Of a stretch of DNA of 8,237 bases, positions 1 to 6,284 are shown piece after piece. This DNA is from WHTF01 sp964482425. Its GTDB lineage: Bacteria > Desulfobacterota > Binatia > UBA9968. A program made the position numbers and the translations under genes. Below the pieces are notes generated by a model that saw nothing but the letters and a program-made list of their open reading frames with translations, ran no database searches and was not told where the DNA came from. The stretch's first letter is position 1. Each line of letters starts with the position of its first letter. The DNA lies in assembly GCA_964482425.1 (NCBI GenBank), contig CAYZXN010000059.1, positions 1-8,237 on the forward strand, given 5' to 3'.

Positions 1-322
1 TTACGATCAAGACGGCGCCGAGAAACGTCAGTGTCTCTAGGCGCAGCCGGTCCGGCCGTTGCACAAGAACGGCTTCCTGGACATTGCCCTTACCGTCAGG
101 CCCCGCATAGTCGACGCGCGCTAGCGACCGCAGCGAACGAAACTGCTCCCGCCGCTGGGCCATCGAATTAATTAGTTCGCTTGAAGACCACTGCCCTATC
201 GGAAGCGGCGGCTCGGCGGGCGGCGCTGTGACCGTGGCGCAAGCGGCCATTGCCAGGCAGACAGACAAAACGGCAACCTGTCCGAGCTTGCGTGCGAGCG
301 AACGGCGGAGACACCCGCTCAA
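1..322 (-). CDS. LolB/DUF4292-like outer-membrane lipoprotein, partial (C-terminus beyond left edge)
   Basis: About 107 N-terminal residues are visible; the frame stays open to position 1. The N-terminus has a basic stretch (RRSLARK), a hydrophobic core (VAVLSVCLAMAA) and a lipobox-like MAAC with Cys28 as the predicted lipidated residue, followed by a Pro/Ala linker. The mature part (QFRSLRSLARVDYAGPDG, then VLVQRPDRLRLETLTF) matches the opening strands of the LolB/DUF4292 fold, which binds or carries hydrophobic ligands at the outer membrane. The start is TTG at 322-320. It overlaps the TGA of the upstream TPR gene as TTGA and has a GGAG Shine-Dalgarno 8 nt upstream, inside the TPR gene's last codons. 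No ATG or GTG in frame leaves room for the signal peptide. The family call is from pattern recognition, so the exact subfamily is uncertain; lipoprotein status is firmer. Confidence 0.72.
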   Translation of the reverse strand, partial: MSGCLRRSLARKLGQVAVLSVCLAMAACATVTAPPAEPPLPIGQWSSSELINSMAQRREQFRSLRSLARVDYAGPDGKGNVQEAVLVQRPDRLRLETLTFLGAVLIV

Positions 323-2082
323 ATCTTTTTCTCCAACCGCTCGATTTTTTCACGGATTCTCTTGATCTGATCGGCCTCCTTCGACTTTTTGGCGGCCTCA
401 CGATAGCGCGCTAATGCGCGGTCTGATCTGCCGATCTTGTCGTAAGCGTCGGCCAAATGTTCGATGATCGTCGGATCGTCTACAGTAATCTCGACTGCGC
501 GCTCAAGCTGTTCCACAGCTCTGGGGTAATCACCCTTCTGATAGTAGACCCACCCCAGGCTATCGATATAAAACCCGTCGTTGGGCTCGATCTTGAGGGC
601 TCGCAAAACCAAATCTTCCGCTTCATCGAGTCGTACACCCATCTCCGCCCAAGTGTAGCCGAGGTAATTCAGCGCGGCGGAATTCTTGGGGTTCAGCTCG
701 ATCGCCTTCTTCATGTTGGCGATGGTTTTTTCTTTATTCTTAGCCTCATCGTAGAGCGCGCCGAGTTGGAAATAGGCCTGGTCGCTTCTCGGATCGATGA
801 CGGTGACTTTTTCCATCGCCTCGATAGCCCTGGGGAAGTCCTTTGCCTTGCGGTACAACGAGGCAAGAAAGGCAAACACTTCCTTGCGATCGTTCTTTTT
901 ACGCAGCACCGCCTGCACCGAATCTATGGCTTTGTCGAACTGCTCGGCGCGCTCGTACAAATAGGCCATCTGCAAGCGCGCGTCGAGATAGAGCTCGTTC
1001 GACTCTGATATTTTGGAAAACTCGGCCAAGGCCTTGTCATCGGACTTCAGCTCGACGTAAGTGGCGCCCAGATAATAACGCGCCCGATCGTTTTCAGGAT
1101 CGCCGGCCAAAACCAGATTGAACTCCGTGGCCGCTCGTTCGAAATCGCCCTTCTCGTAGAAAATCAGTCCGATCTTGATCCGTGTCTCGCGCGGGTCGGC
1201 TTCGGAGCTTTTGAGTTTTTCGAACTGCGCCAGCGCGTCATCGAGCTTGTTCTGTCCTACGTAGAGCTCGCCCAGGCGTTTGCGTGCCCAGACGTTCTGC
1301 GGATTGATCTGCAGCAAACGCTGGTAGGTTTGGATGGCATCTTCGCTCCTGCCCTGGAGCTCATAGACCAAGGCGAGGTCCATGATTACTGCCTCAGACT
1401 TGGGATTGAGCTCGAGGGCTTTGCGATAACTCTGCTCTGCCGCCAGATAAAGCTTGGTCTTGGCGCGCACTCGTCCCAGATAGTAGTGACCCAACACCGA
1501 ATCAGCGTCCAGCTTCAAGAGTTCTTCGAGGCTTTGAGTGGCTCGGGCGTAATCCTCGACCTGCAAATACAGCGCGCCCAGATAAAGCAGAGCCTCTTGA
1601 TTCTTAGGATCGAGCTTAAGCACCTCATTGTACTCGCCGATGCCCTTGCGATTTTCCCCCAGTGAGGAATAAAGCCCCGCCAGCAGCAAATGGTTATCGA
1701 CGCTCCCAGGCTCCATGCGCGCCGCCGTTTCAGCCTCCACCAAGGCTCTCTTGAGCTCGCCCTTTCTGACGTATAGCGTAGCCAGACGGTAGCGCAGGAA
1801 CGCGTCATTGGGATTGGCTGTGGAGGCGCTCTCGAACTCTTCTAAAGCTTCATCGAAGCGGCCTTCGCCCAACAGAAGGTGACCCTTCATGAAGTGCGAT
1901 AACCCTTTCGCGTCCGGCGGGATTTCGACTTTTTCTTGATGCAGAAAAGGCGCCTCGGGGGCTAATGCGAGGCCCTCGGGGGGTGCTTTGACGACGGGCA
2001 CGGTGGAGGCGCAAGCGGAGAAAATCACAAGACAAATGGCCCCCCAAAAGAACCGTGTAACCATTAGACAATGGGTTAACAT
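319..2082 (-). CDS. Tetratricopeptide-repeat lipoprotein (587 aa)
   Basis: Residues 8-24 form a lipoprotein signal peptide (hydrophobic FFWGAICLVIFSAC, predicted lipidated Cys24). A Pro-rich linker follows to about residue 60. From about 63 to 565 the protein is a continuous array of roughly fourteen or fifteen 34-residue TPR units, with the repeating pattern A..Y..L, G..Y.., A...F..AL.L.P. Near the C-terminus is the segment DGFYIDSLGWVYYQKGDY, a block commonly conserved in bacterial TPR proteins of this type. The last 25 residues are a charged helix. TPR solenoids bind protein partners, so this is probably a membrane-anchored scaffold facing the periplasm; the partner is unknown. It is the first gene of a pair with the LolB/DUF4292-like lipoprotein, whose start overlaps its stop. 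The ATG at 2082 has a weak GGA upstream; a second ATG at 2064 would also keep the signal peptide but has no visible ribosome site. Confidence 0.88.
   Translation of the reverse strand: MLTHCLMVTRFFWGAICLVIFSACASTVPVVKAPPEGLALAPEAPFLHQEKVEIPPDAKGLSHFMKGHLLLGEGRFDEALEEFESASTANPNDAFLRYRLATLYVRKGELKRALVEAETAARMEPGSVDNHLLLAGLYSSLGENRKGIGEYNEVLKLDPKNQEALLYLGALYLQVEDYARATQSLEELLKLDADSVLGHYYLGRVRAKTKLYLAAEQSYRKALELNPKSEAVIMDLALVYELQGRSEDAIQTYQRLLQINPQNVWARKRLGELYVGQNKLDDALAQFEKLKSSEADPRETRIKIGLIFYEKGDFERAATEFNLVLAGDPENDRARYYLGATYVELKSDDKALAEFSKISESNELYLDARLQMAYLYERAEQFDKAIDSVQAVLRKKNDRKEVFAFLASLYRKAKDFPRAIEAMEKVTVIDPRSDQAYFQLGALYDEAKNKEKTIANMKKAIELNPKNSAALNYLGYTWAEMGVRLDEAEDLVLRALKIEPNDGFYIDSLGWVYYQKGDYPRAVEQLERAVEITVDDPTIIEHLADAYDKIGRSDRALARYREAAKKSKEADQIKRIREKIERLEKKI
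331..334 (-). promoter_or_regulatory. Shine-Dalgarno GGAG for the TTG-started lipoprotein gene
   Basis: On the minus strand GGAG lies in the last codons of the TPR gene, 8 nt before TTG (322-320). Together with the 4-nt TTGA overlap, this decides the rare start codon and indicates coupled translation of the two lipoprotein genes. Confidence 0.7.
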
Positions 2083-2194
2083 ACTCGTCCGGGTGGGTCA
2101 ATGAAGCAGCTCTCGAATGGCTTCTTCGGCGGTGATAGATTGTGCTATGCCTTTGGTGATCATTAAAACTTCATCAAACGATGCGAACGAATGC
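2083..2194. other. Divergent spacer between TPR lipoprotein gene and ligA
   Basis: This 112-nt stretch (35 nt if ligA starts at 2117) must hold the promoters of two divergent transcripts. I see AT-rich patches around 2140-2170 that could be a ligA promoter, but no hexamer pair good enough to call. No terminator and no small gene were recognised. Confidence 0.5.
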
Positions 2195-4210
2195 ATGACA
2201 AAACTATCCCCGGACTCCATAGAAAACGAAATACGCGACCTGCGCCAGGAGATCGACAAACATAATTACCGCTATCACGTGTTGGACGATCCGCTGATCA
2301 GCGATGCGGAATACGACCGGCTCTTCCGACGGCTGGCCGAGCTCGAACGGACTCATTCTGAATACGCATCGGCCGACTCGCCGACGCAAAGAGTCGGCGC
2401 CCCTCCCCTAGCGAGATTCAAAACCGTTCGGCACACGCTGCCGATGTTATCGCTGAGTAATGCCACGGATCCGAAAGAGCTGGAAGAGTTTGAAGCAAGG
2501 ATCCAGCGGTTTTTAAGACTCGGCGATCCCATCGAATACTCGGTGGAGCCCAAAATCGACGGCGTAGCGGTCGAACTGGTCTATGTCGACGGCGATTTTT
2601 CCGTCGGTTCCACCCGAGGCGACGGCATCAATGGAGAGGACATCACGCTCAACCTGAAGACCGTCCGTTCTATTCCGTTGAAGCTCCGGCAGGCGGCGCG
2701 GGCCGCACCGCAGCGCCTCGAAGTTCGCGGCGAAGTGTTTCTTTCGCGCGAGGCATTTCAGCGCATGAATCGCGAACGCGAGGAAGAGGGACATACGGTC
2801 TTCGCCAATCCACGCAACGCTGCGGCCGGCTCCCTCAAGCAGCTGGATTCCTCGATCACCGCCAAGCGCCCGCTGGATATCTTTTGCCACGGCCTTGGCG
2901 CCGTGGCAGGGGCGAGCTTTGGCAGCCATGCTGACTTTCGTGAAGCAATCCGCGAGTGGGGTTTAAAACCGGTGCCGTTCGCGCGCGTATGCCGTGGCAG
3001 CGGAGAAATCCTTGCGTTTGGCGACGAGATGGAGAGCCGGCGCGACCAGCTTCCCTACGAGATTGACGGGCTGGTGGTGAAGGTGAACGATCACGAGGTG
3101 CAGCGCCGGTTGGGTGAGATTGCCCGTTCGCCGCGCTGGGCCATCGCTTACAAATTCAAGGCGCGACAGGCCACCACACGGATTCTCGACATACAGCCCC
3201 AGGTCGGCCGCACCGGCACCCTGACTCCGGTCGCCAGCCTTGAGGCGGTCGGCATCGGCGGCGTGGTTGTCAAAAGCGCCTCGCTGCACAATATGGATGA
3301 GATCGCCCGCAAAGACATTCGTATCGGCGATACGGTGGTGGTCGAACGAGCAGGCGACGTCATCCCTTATGTCGTCAGGGTCGTAGAGGAGAAAAGAACC
3401 GGCGCGGAGGTAGGTTTCTCGATGCCGGAGCAATGTCCGGTGTGCGGCGCCGCAGTTTACCGGGAAGAGGGCGAGGCGGCGTATCGCTGCGTAGGACTCT
3501 CGTGTCCAGCAAAGCTCAAAGAAAGCCTGAAATTTTTCGGCTCGCGCAATGCCATGGACATCGAAGGCCTGGGCGACAAGCTCATCGATCAGTTGGTGGA
3601 ACGCGGCTTGGTCTCAGACATTGCGGATCTATACAGTTTGGAACTCGATCAACTCGCAAGCCTCGAACGAATGGCAAAGAAGTCGGCGCAAAAACTGCTC
3701 GATGCATTGCAACGCAGCAAGGATTCCACTCTTCCCCGGTTTCTAACCGCCTTGGGGATTCGCCACGTCGGCGAAGCGACGGCAAAACTCCTTACCGAGC
3801 ATTTCGGCGATTTGGCAACAATCATGGAAGCAACGGAGGATAACCTCATCGAGGTGCGTGAGATCGGACCGCAGGTCGCCAGGAGCATCGCCCGCTTCTT
3901 CGCCCAGGAGGACAATCGCCGGGTCGTCGCCAAGCTCCTCCAGTCGGGCATTCGTTTCAGAAAGGAGGCCAAGAAAGCAGGCGCGTTGGCAGGTTCTAGC
4001 TTCGTGCTCACAGGCGGGCTCCAGACCATGTCGCGAGTTGAAGCACAGCGTCGCATTGAAGGCCTGGGCGGGCGAGTCAGCAGCGCCGTAAGCCGCAGTA
4101 CCGGCTACGTCGTTGCCGGTTCCGAGCCGGGCTCCAAGCTCAAGAAAGCTCGTGAGCTGGGAATCCGCATTCTCGACGAACAAGAGCTGTTAAAGCTGCT
4201 CGCCGGCTAA
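2195..4210 (+). CDS. ligA: NAD-dependent DNA ligase LigA
   Basis: LigA seals nicks in duplex DNA with NAD+ as adenylate donor, in replication and repair. From the ATG at 2195 the protein has 671 residues, the family's usual length. Visible in order: domain Ia with HNYRYHVLDDPLISDAEYDRL (23-43); adenylation domain with KIDG (nucleophile Lys120), RGE (178-180), FANPRNAAAGSLKQLD (203-218), DGLVVK (Lys296) and SPRWAIAYKF (Lys320); OB fold (about 325-405, VGRTGTLTPVA, ERAGDVIPYV); zinc finger Cys414, Cys417, Cys432, Cys437; helix-hairpin-helix region (about 450-585); C-terminal BRCT domain (about 598-671). All key residues are present, so the enzyme should be active. The frame is open back to an ATG at 2117, which would add 26 residues with no counterpart in the family; neither start has a good Shine-Dalgarno. 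The gene is divergent from the TPR gene and convergent with the RRM gene. Confidence 0.97.
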   Translation: MTKLSPDSIENEIRDLRQEIDKHNYRYHVLDDPLISDAEYDRLFRRLAELERTHSEYASADSPTQRVGAPPLARFKTVRHTLPMLSLSNATDPKELEEFEARIQRFLRLGDPIEYSVEPKIDGVAVELVYVDGDFSVGSTRGDGINGEDITLNLKTVRSIPLKLRQAARAAPQRLEVRGEVFLSREAFQRMNREREEEGHTVFANPRNAAAGSLKQLDSSITAKRPLDIFCHGLGAVAGASFGSHADFREAIREWGLKPVPFARVCRGSGEILAFGDEMESRRDQLPYEIDGLVVKVNDHEVQRRLGEIARSPRWAIAYKFKARQATTRILDIQPQVGRTGTLTPVASLEAVGIGGVVVKSASLHNMDEIARKDIRIGDTVVVERAGDVIPYVVRVVEEKRTGAEVGFSMPEQCPVCGAAVYREEGEAAYRCVGLSCPAKLKESLKFFGSRNAMDIEGLGDKLIDQLVERGLVSDIADLYSLELDQLASLERMAKKSAQKLLDALQRSKDSTLPRFLTALGIRHVGEATAKLLTEHFGDLATIMEATEDNLIEVREIGPQVARSIARFFAQEDNRRVVAKLLQSGIRFRKEAKKAGALAGSSFVLTGGLQTMSRVEAQRRIEGLGGRVSSAVSRSTGYVVAGSEPGSKLKKARELGIRILDEQELLKLLAG

Positions 4211-4216
4211 ACGAGA

Positions 4217-4525
4217 TTAGTAGCGATCACGCCGCGGTCTGCCGCCTCCACCGCCGGCCGCTCGTGGATCCCGCGGCGCCTGGGGGCGCGCTTCACTGAC
4301 CACTACATTGCGCCCCTCGAAATCGGTGCCGTTCAGGGCATTGATGGCGCGCTCGGCCTCGGCATCGGAGCTCATTTCGACAAAACCAAACCCTTTCGAA
4401 CGGCCGGTGAATTTATCGGTGACGATCCTGGCGCTGACCACTGAGCCATGCTGCGAGAAGTGCTGCTGCAGTCTCTCTTCCGTTACCGAGTAGGAAAGAT
4501 TTCCCACATATAACTTGGCTCCCAT
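4217..4525 (-). CDS. Small RRM-type RNA-binding protein (102 aa)
   Basis: A single RNA recognition motif makes up residues 3-80, with RNP2 LYVGNL (5-10) and RNP1 KGFGFVEM (44-51). The aromatic residues that stack on RNA bases (Tyr6, Phe46, Phe48) are all present. The strands and helices follow the normal RRM order, ending in GRNVVVSEARP. A flexible tail (81-102) rich in Gly, Arg and Pro carries a five-Gly run and basic ending. This is the classic short bacterial RRM protein, similar in form to cyanobacterial Rbp proteins, which bind single-stranded RNA and are often cold-responsive. The RNA targets and regulation here are unknown. AGGAGG lies 5 nt before the ATG, a very strong ribosome site that suggests high expression. 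The stop codon is 6 nt from the ligA stop on the opposite strand. Confidence 0.93.
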   Translation of the reverse strand: MGAKLYVGNLSYSVTEERLQQHFSQHGSVVSARIVTDKFTGRSKGFGFVEMSSDAEAERAINALNGTDFEGRNVVVSEARPQAPRDPRAAGGGGGRPRRDRY

Positions 4526-4530
4526 TTGGC

Positions 4531-4536
4531 CCTCCT
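4531..4536 (-). promoter_or_regulatory. Strong Shine-Dalgarno AGGAGG of the RRM gene
   Basis: On the minus strand this is a perfect AGGAGG, 5 nt before ATG 4525-4523. It fixes the start and is the strongest ribosome site seen in the window. Confidence 0.85.
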
Positions 4537-4655
4537 TGTTGGATCAACCAATGCTAGATGGCGTTTGAGTAGCCAAAGGGCGGGGGCCTGGATGGTCTGA
4601 GAACAACCACTCTTTCGGCACGGGCTCTTCGGTGACCCTTACGGACGGGCGCAAG

Positions 4656-4683
4656 CGTATCCAAAGTGCGGGGCGCTTGTCAA
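4656..4683 (-). promoter_or_regulatory. Candidate sigma-70-type promoter for the RRM gene
   Basis: The minus strand has a perfect -35 hexamer TTGACA (4683-4678), a 16-nt spacer and GATACG (4661-4656) as a weak -10. Transcription would start near 4648, giving a 5' leader of about 120 nt. Long leaders are usual for cold-responsive RNA-binding protein genes, but no thermosensor fold was established here. The -35 is convincing; the -10 matches only 3 of 6 bases. Confidence 0.42.
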
Positions 4684-4716
4684 ATATTTGCCGTCGGAAA
4701 CGAAGGACCTCCGAGC

Positions 4717-4747
4717 TTGCGGCACGGCGATCGTCACGTTAGATAAT
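4717..4747 (+). promoter_or_regulatory. Candidate acyP promoter with -10 directly upstream of the ATG
   Basis: GATAAT at 4742-4747 matches the -10 consensus in 5 of 6 positions. TTGCGG at 4717-4722 could be a -35, but the 19-nt spacer is longer than ideal. The -10 ends 8 nt before the acyP ATG, so transcription should begin at or next to the start codon. Confidence 0.42.
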
Positions 4748-4755
4748 GACAGTCA

Positions 4756-5046
4756 ATGGAGGCTGCGGCAGGCATAGCCCGCGTACGGTTGATTATTGAA
4801 GGCCGGGTGCAAGGAGTCTATTTTCGCGCCTCGGCGGTTCAGGAGGCGCGACGCTTGAGGCTAACCGGTTGGGTGATGAATTGCCCGGACGGTTCCGTGC
4901 AGATCGTTGCCGAAGGACCAGCGGAGACGCTTGATGAACTGATTGTCTGGTGCCGCCATGGGCCTCCGGGTGCGCGCGTCCACAGAGTGGACGTCCGGCA
5001 GGAAGATTGTCGCAGTGAGTTCGCCGATTTCCGCATCAGGAACTGA
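4756..5046 (+). CDS. acyP: Acylphosphatase
   Basis: Acylphosphatase hydrolyses the carboxyl-phosphate bond of acylphosphates; its physiological substrate in bacteria is not settled. The 96 residues fit the family (about 90-100). The signature GRVQGVYFR (16-24) supplies the phosphate-binding loop and catalytic Arg24. Asn42 in GWVMNCPDGSV (38-48) is the catalytic Asn. The segment VQIVAEGP and the C-terminal FADFRIRN strand complete the ferredoxin-like fold. Cys43 sits where most family members have Leu or another hydrophobic residue, which should not affect catalysis. ATG 4756 is the only start that keeps the first strand (ARVRLIIEG). It has no Shine-Dalgarno, and a good -10 element lies just upstream, so the mRNA may be leaderless. 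The gene stands alone, convergent with rsmI across a 36-nt gap. Confidence 0.95.
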   Translation: MEAAAGIARVRLIIEGRVQGVYFRASAVQEARRLRLTGWVMNCPDGSVQIVAEGPAETLDELIVWCRHGPPGARVHRVDVRQEDCRSEFADFRIRN

Positions 5047-5082
5047 CCAGCCTAGCAGCACCGGATAGTTGCAGCATCCAAC

Positions 5083-5922
5083 TCAACGCCTGCCCTCTTC
5101 GCTCTGATCGAGAACCAAGCGGTAGATCTCTTTTTTGGAGTACCCGAATTTCTCCCCCAGGATCTCGGCGATTTCTTTCACACGCTTGCCGCCGGCTTGC
5201 AATGTGGCAATCTCGTCGCGCAACGCTTCCTCTGAAACCGCGGTATTTTGCGACGAGCCTTCTACAACGAGCGTGATTTCGCCGCGGACCTCTTTGTCCG
5301 CAAGTTCTTCGATCACCTGGCTCACACAGCCTCGGATAAACTCCTCGTGAACTTTAGTCACCTCGCGTGCGACGACAATCCGCCGGTCGCCGAGCACGTC
5401 ATGCAGGTCATCGAGACACTCCTTCAGGCGGTGCGGCGCTTCGTGCATCACCATACTGCGATGCTCGCCGCTCAGCTTGTGCAACTTGGATCTTCGTTCT
5501 CGGTTTTTTGCCGGCAAAAAACCGGCGAAGACAAATTCGTTAGTGGGCAGTCCGCCGGCGCTGAGAACCGCCGTCAGCGCCGAAGGCCCCGGAACGGGGA
5601 TTACCCGGATACCCGCGTCCAGAGCTTCGACCACCAAGCGATAACCTGGATCAGAGATCGCCGGCGTTCCCGCGTCCGACACCAGCGCAATGCTTGCACC
5701 CCGCTTAAGCCTGGCGACCAGTTGCCGGGCCTTGGTTCTTTCGTTGTGTTGGTGATAGCTCGTCAGGGCAGTCCCAATCTCAAAACGGTTCAGCAGGACC
5801 TGCGTGTGTCGAGTGTCTTCGGCAGCAATCAAATCGACATCTTTTAAGACCCGCACCGCCCTGAATGTCATGTCTTCAAGATTGCCGATGGGAGTGGCGA
5901 CGATATAGAGAATACCCGGCAT
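5083..5922 (-). CDS. rsmI: 16S rRNA (cytidine1402-2'-O)-methyltransferase RsmI
   Basis: RsmI transfers a methyl group from S-adenosylmethionine to the ribose of C1402 in 16S rRNA, in the ribosomal P site, affecting decoding fidelity. The 279 residues match the family length. Seen in order: MPGILYIVATPIGNLEDMTFRA (1-22), the first strand and signature of this SAM-dependent tetrapyrrole-methylase fold; AAEDTRHT (33-40); LVSDAGTPAISDPG (80-93), the SAM/substrate loop; VIPVPGPSA (108-116); EFVFAGFLP (129-137); HEAPHR (160-165); and REVTKVHEEF (186-195). The C-terminal 60 residues form the small helical domain typical of RsmI (LGEKFGYSKKEIYRLVL). Start ATG 5922 is fixed by homology, although no Shine-Dalgarno is visible. 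The gene points away from the selenoprotein operon and ends 36 nt from the acyP stop. Confidence 0.97.
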   Translation of the reverse strand: MPGILYIVATPIGNLEDMTFRAVRVLKDVDLIAAEDTRHTQVLLNRFEIGTALTSYHQHNERTKARQLVARLKRGASIALVSDAGTPAISDPGYRLVVEALDAGIRVIPVPGPSALTAVLSAGGLPTNEFVFAGFLPAKNRERRSKLHKLSGEHRSMVMHEAPHRLKECLDDLHDVLGDRRIVVAREVTKVHEEFIRGCVSQVIEELADKEVRGEITLVVEGSSQNTAVSEEALRDEIATLQAGGKRVKEIAEILGEKFGYSKKEIYRLVLDQSEEGRR

Positions 5923-6039
5923 TGATACAGACGAGATGAGACAGGTTTAGAGAAACAACACTTATCGACTGCGTAACAGGTGGATGAGCATACTCGCCAT
6001 TTCATCTCATGCATACTGCAAACCATCGTGGGCGCTGAA

Positions 6040-6052
6040 AACGGAGCCTTCA
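6040..6052 (+). repeat. 13-nt direct repeat, copy 1
   Basis: AACGGAGCCTTCA occurs here and again, identically, at 6272-6284, where it forms the ribosome-binding region directly before the selenoprotein ATG. This upstream copy is not followed by a start codon of any recognised gene. Confidence 0.6.
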
Positions 6053-6241
6053 CATTGCTTGCGAAACCTCGCGACTGCAGGAGACTTTGTACCCCGCGGA
6101 TCGGCTCTCGTAAGCGCGACATCTGCCGCGAAGTGCTAACCCGAATCCATTCAACAGTTGGCGACGCCGATACGACCTCTCGCTCGAAAGTAACACAGCG
6201 GCGAAGTTACTTGCAATTTAGCGCGCCTTCGTTAAGGTGGA

Positions 6242-6266
6242 GGGTGTTTTCTCCTAGACAACACTC
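6242..6266 (+). promoter_or_regulatory. Short 5'-leader hairpin upstream of the selenoprotein ribosome site
   Basis: GGGTGTT (6242-6248) pairs with AACACTC (6260-6266), seven pairs including one G-U, around an 11-nt loop. The loop includes CTCC (6251-6254), complementary to the GGAG Shine-Dalgarno at 6275-6278, so a loop-to-Shine-Dalgarno contact is possible. This is suggestive only. Confidence 0.25.
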
Positions 6267-6271
6267 AGCAG

Positions 6272-6284
6272 AACGGAGCCTTCA
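6272..6284 (+). repeat. 13-nt direct repeat, copy 2, containing the selenoprotein Shine-Dalgarno
   Basis: This identical copy of AACGGAGCCTTCA contains GGAG (6275-6278), 6 nt before ATG 6285. Here the sequence is a well-placed ribosome site, which supports the selenoprotein start. Confidence 0.65.

Larger units (their letters stand above)
4526..4755. other. Divergent spacer between the RRM gene and acyP
   Basis: This 230-nt stretch holds the presumed 120-nt leader and promoter of the RRM gene on the minus strand and the -10 of acyP on the plus strand. A short stem (TGGC 4559-4562 with GCCA 4572-4575) is too weak to call as a regulator. No small gene was recognised. Confidence 0.5.
5923..6284. 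other. 362-nt divergent spacer between rsmI and the selenoprotein operon; no convincing gene
   Basis: No tRNA, rRNA or mobile element was recognised. A plus-strand reading frame (5980-6288) and a minus-strand one (5868-6122) cross it, but their predicted peptides are rich in Arg, Ser and Cys and have no domain-like pattern. The spacer must contain the promoters of rsmI and of the plus-strand operon; no hexamer pair is good enough to call. It does contain a 13-nt direct repeat (6040 and 6272) and a short hairpin just before the selenoprotein ribosome site (6242-6266). Confidence 0.5.

Noticed and set aside
168..401. 77-codon minus-strand frame across the lipoprotein signal region
   Set aside because: It is a frame-shifted shadow, rich in Arg/Ser. 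The TTG-started frame with a lipoprotein signal explains the DNA better.
2963..3433. 156-codon minus-strand frame inside ligA
   Set aside because: It lies antisense to the conserved adenylation and OB domains of LigA, with no recognisable motif.
5067..5083. AGTTG/CAACT inverted repeat between acyP and rsmI as a bidirectional terminator
   Set aside because: Only five pairs with a 7-nt loop, no T-tract, and it touches the rsmI stop codon.
5248..5847. 199-codon plus-strand frame inside rsmI
   Set aside because: It is antisense to the conserved RsmI core; long shadow frames are common in GC-rich genes.
5868..6122. 84-codon minus-strand frame overlapping the 5' end of rsmI
   Set aside because: It overlaps the conserved rsmI N-terminus in another frame, and its peptide is low in domain-like pattern.
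5923..6284. tRNA-Sec (selC) or another structured RNA in the spacer near the selenoprotein
   Set aside because: No acceptor/T-arm pattern or CCA-type end could be found on either strand by eye.
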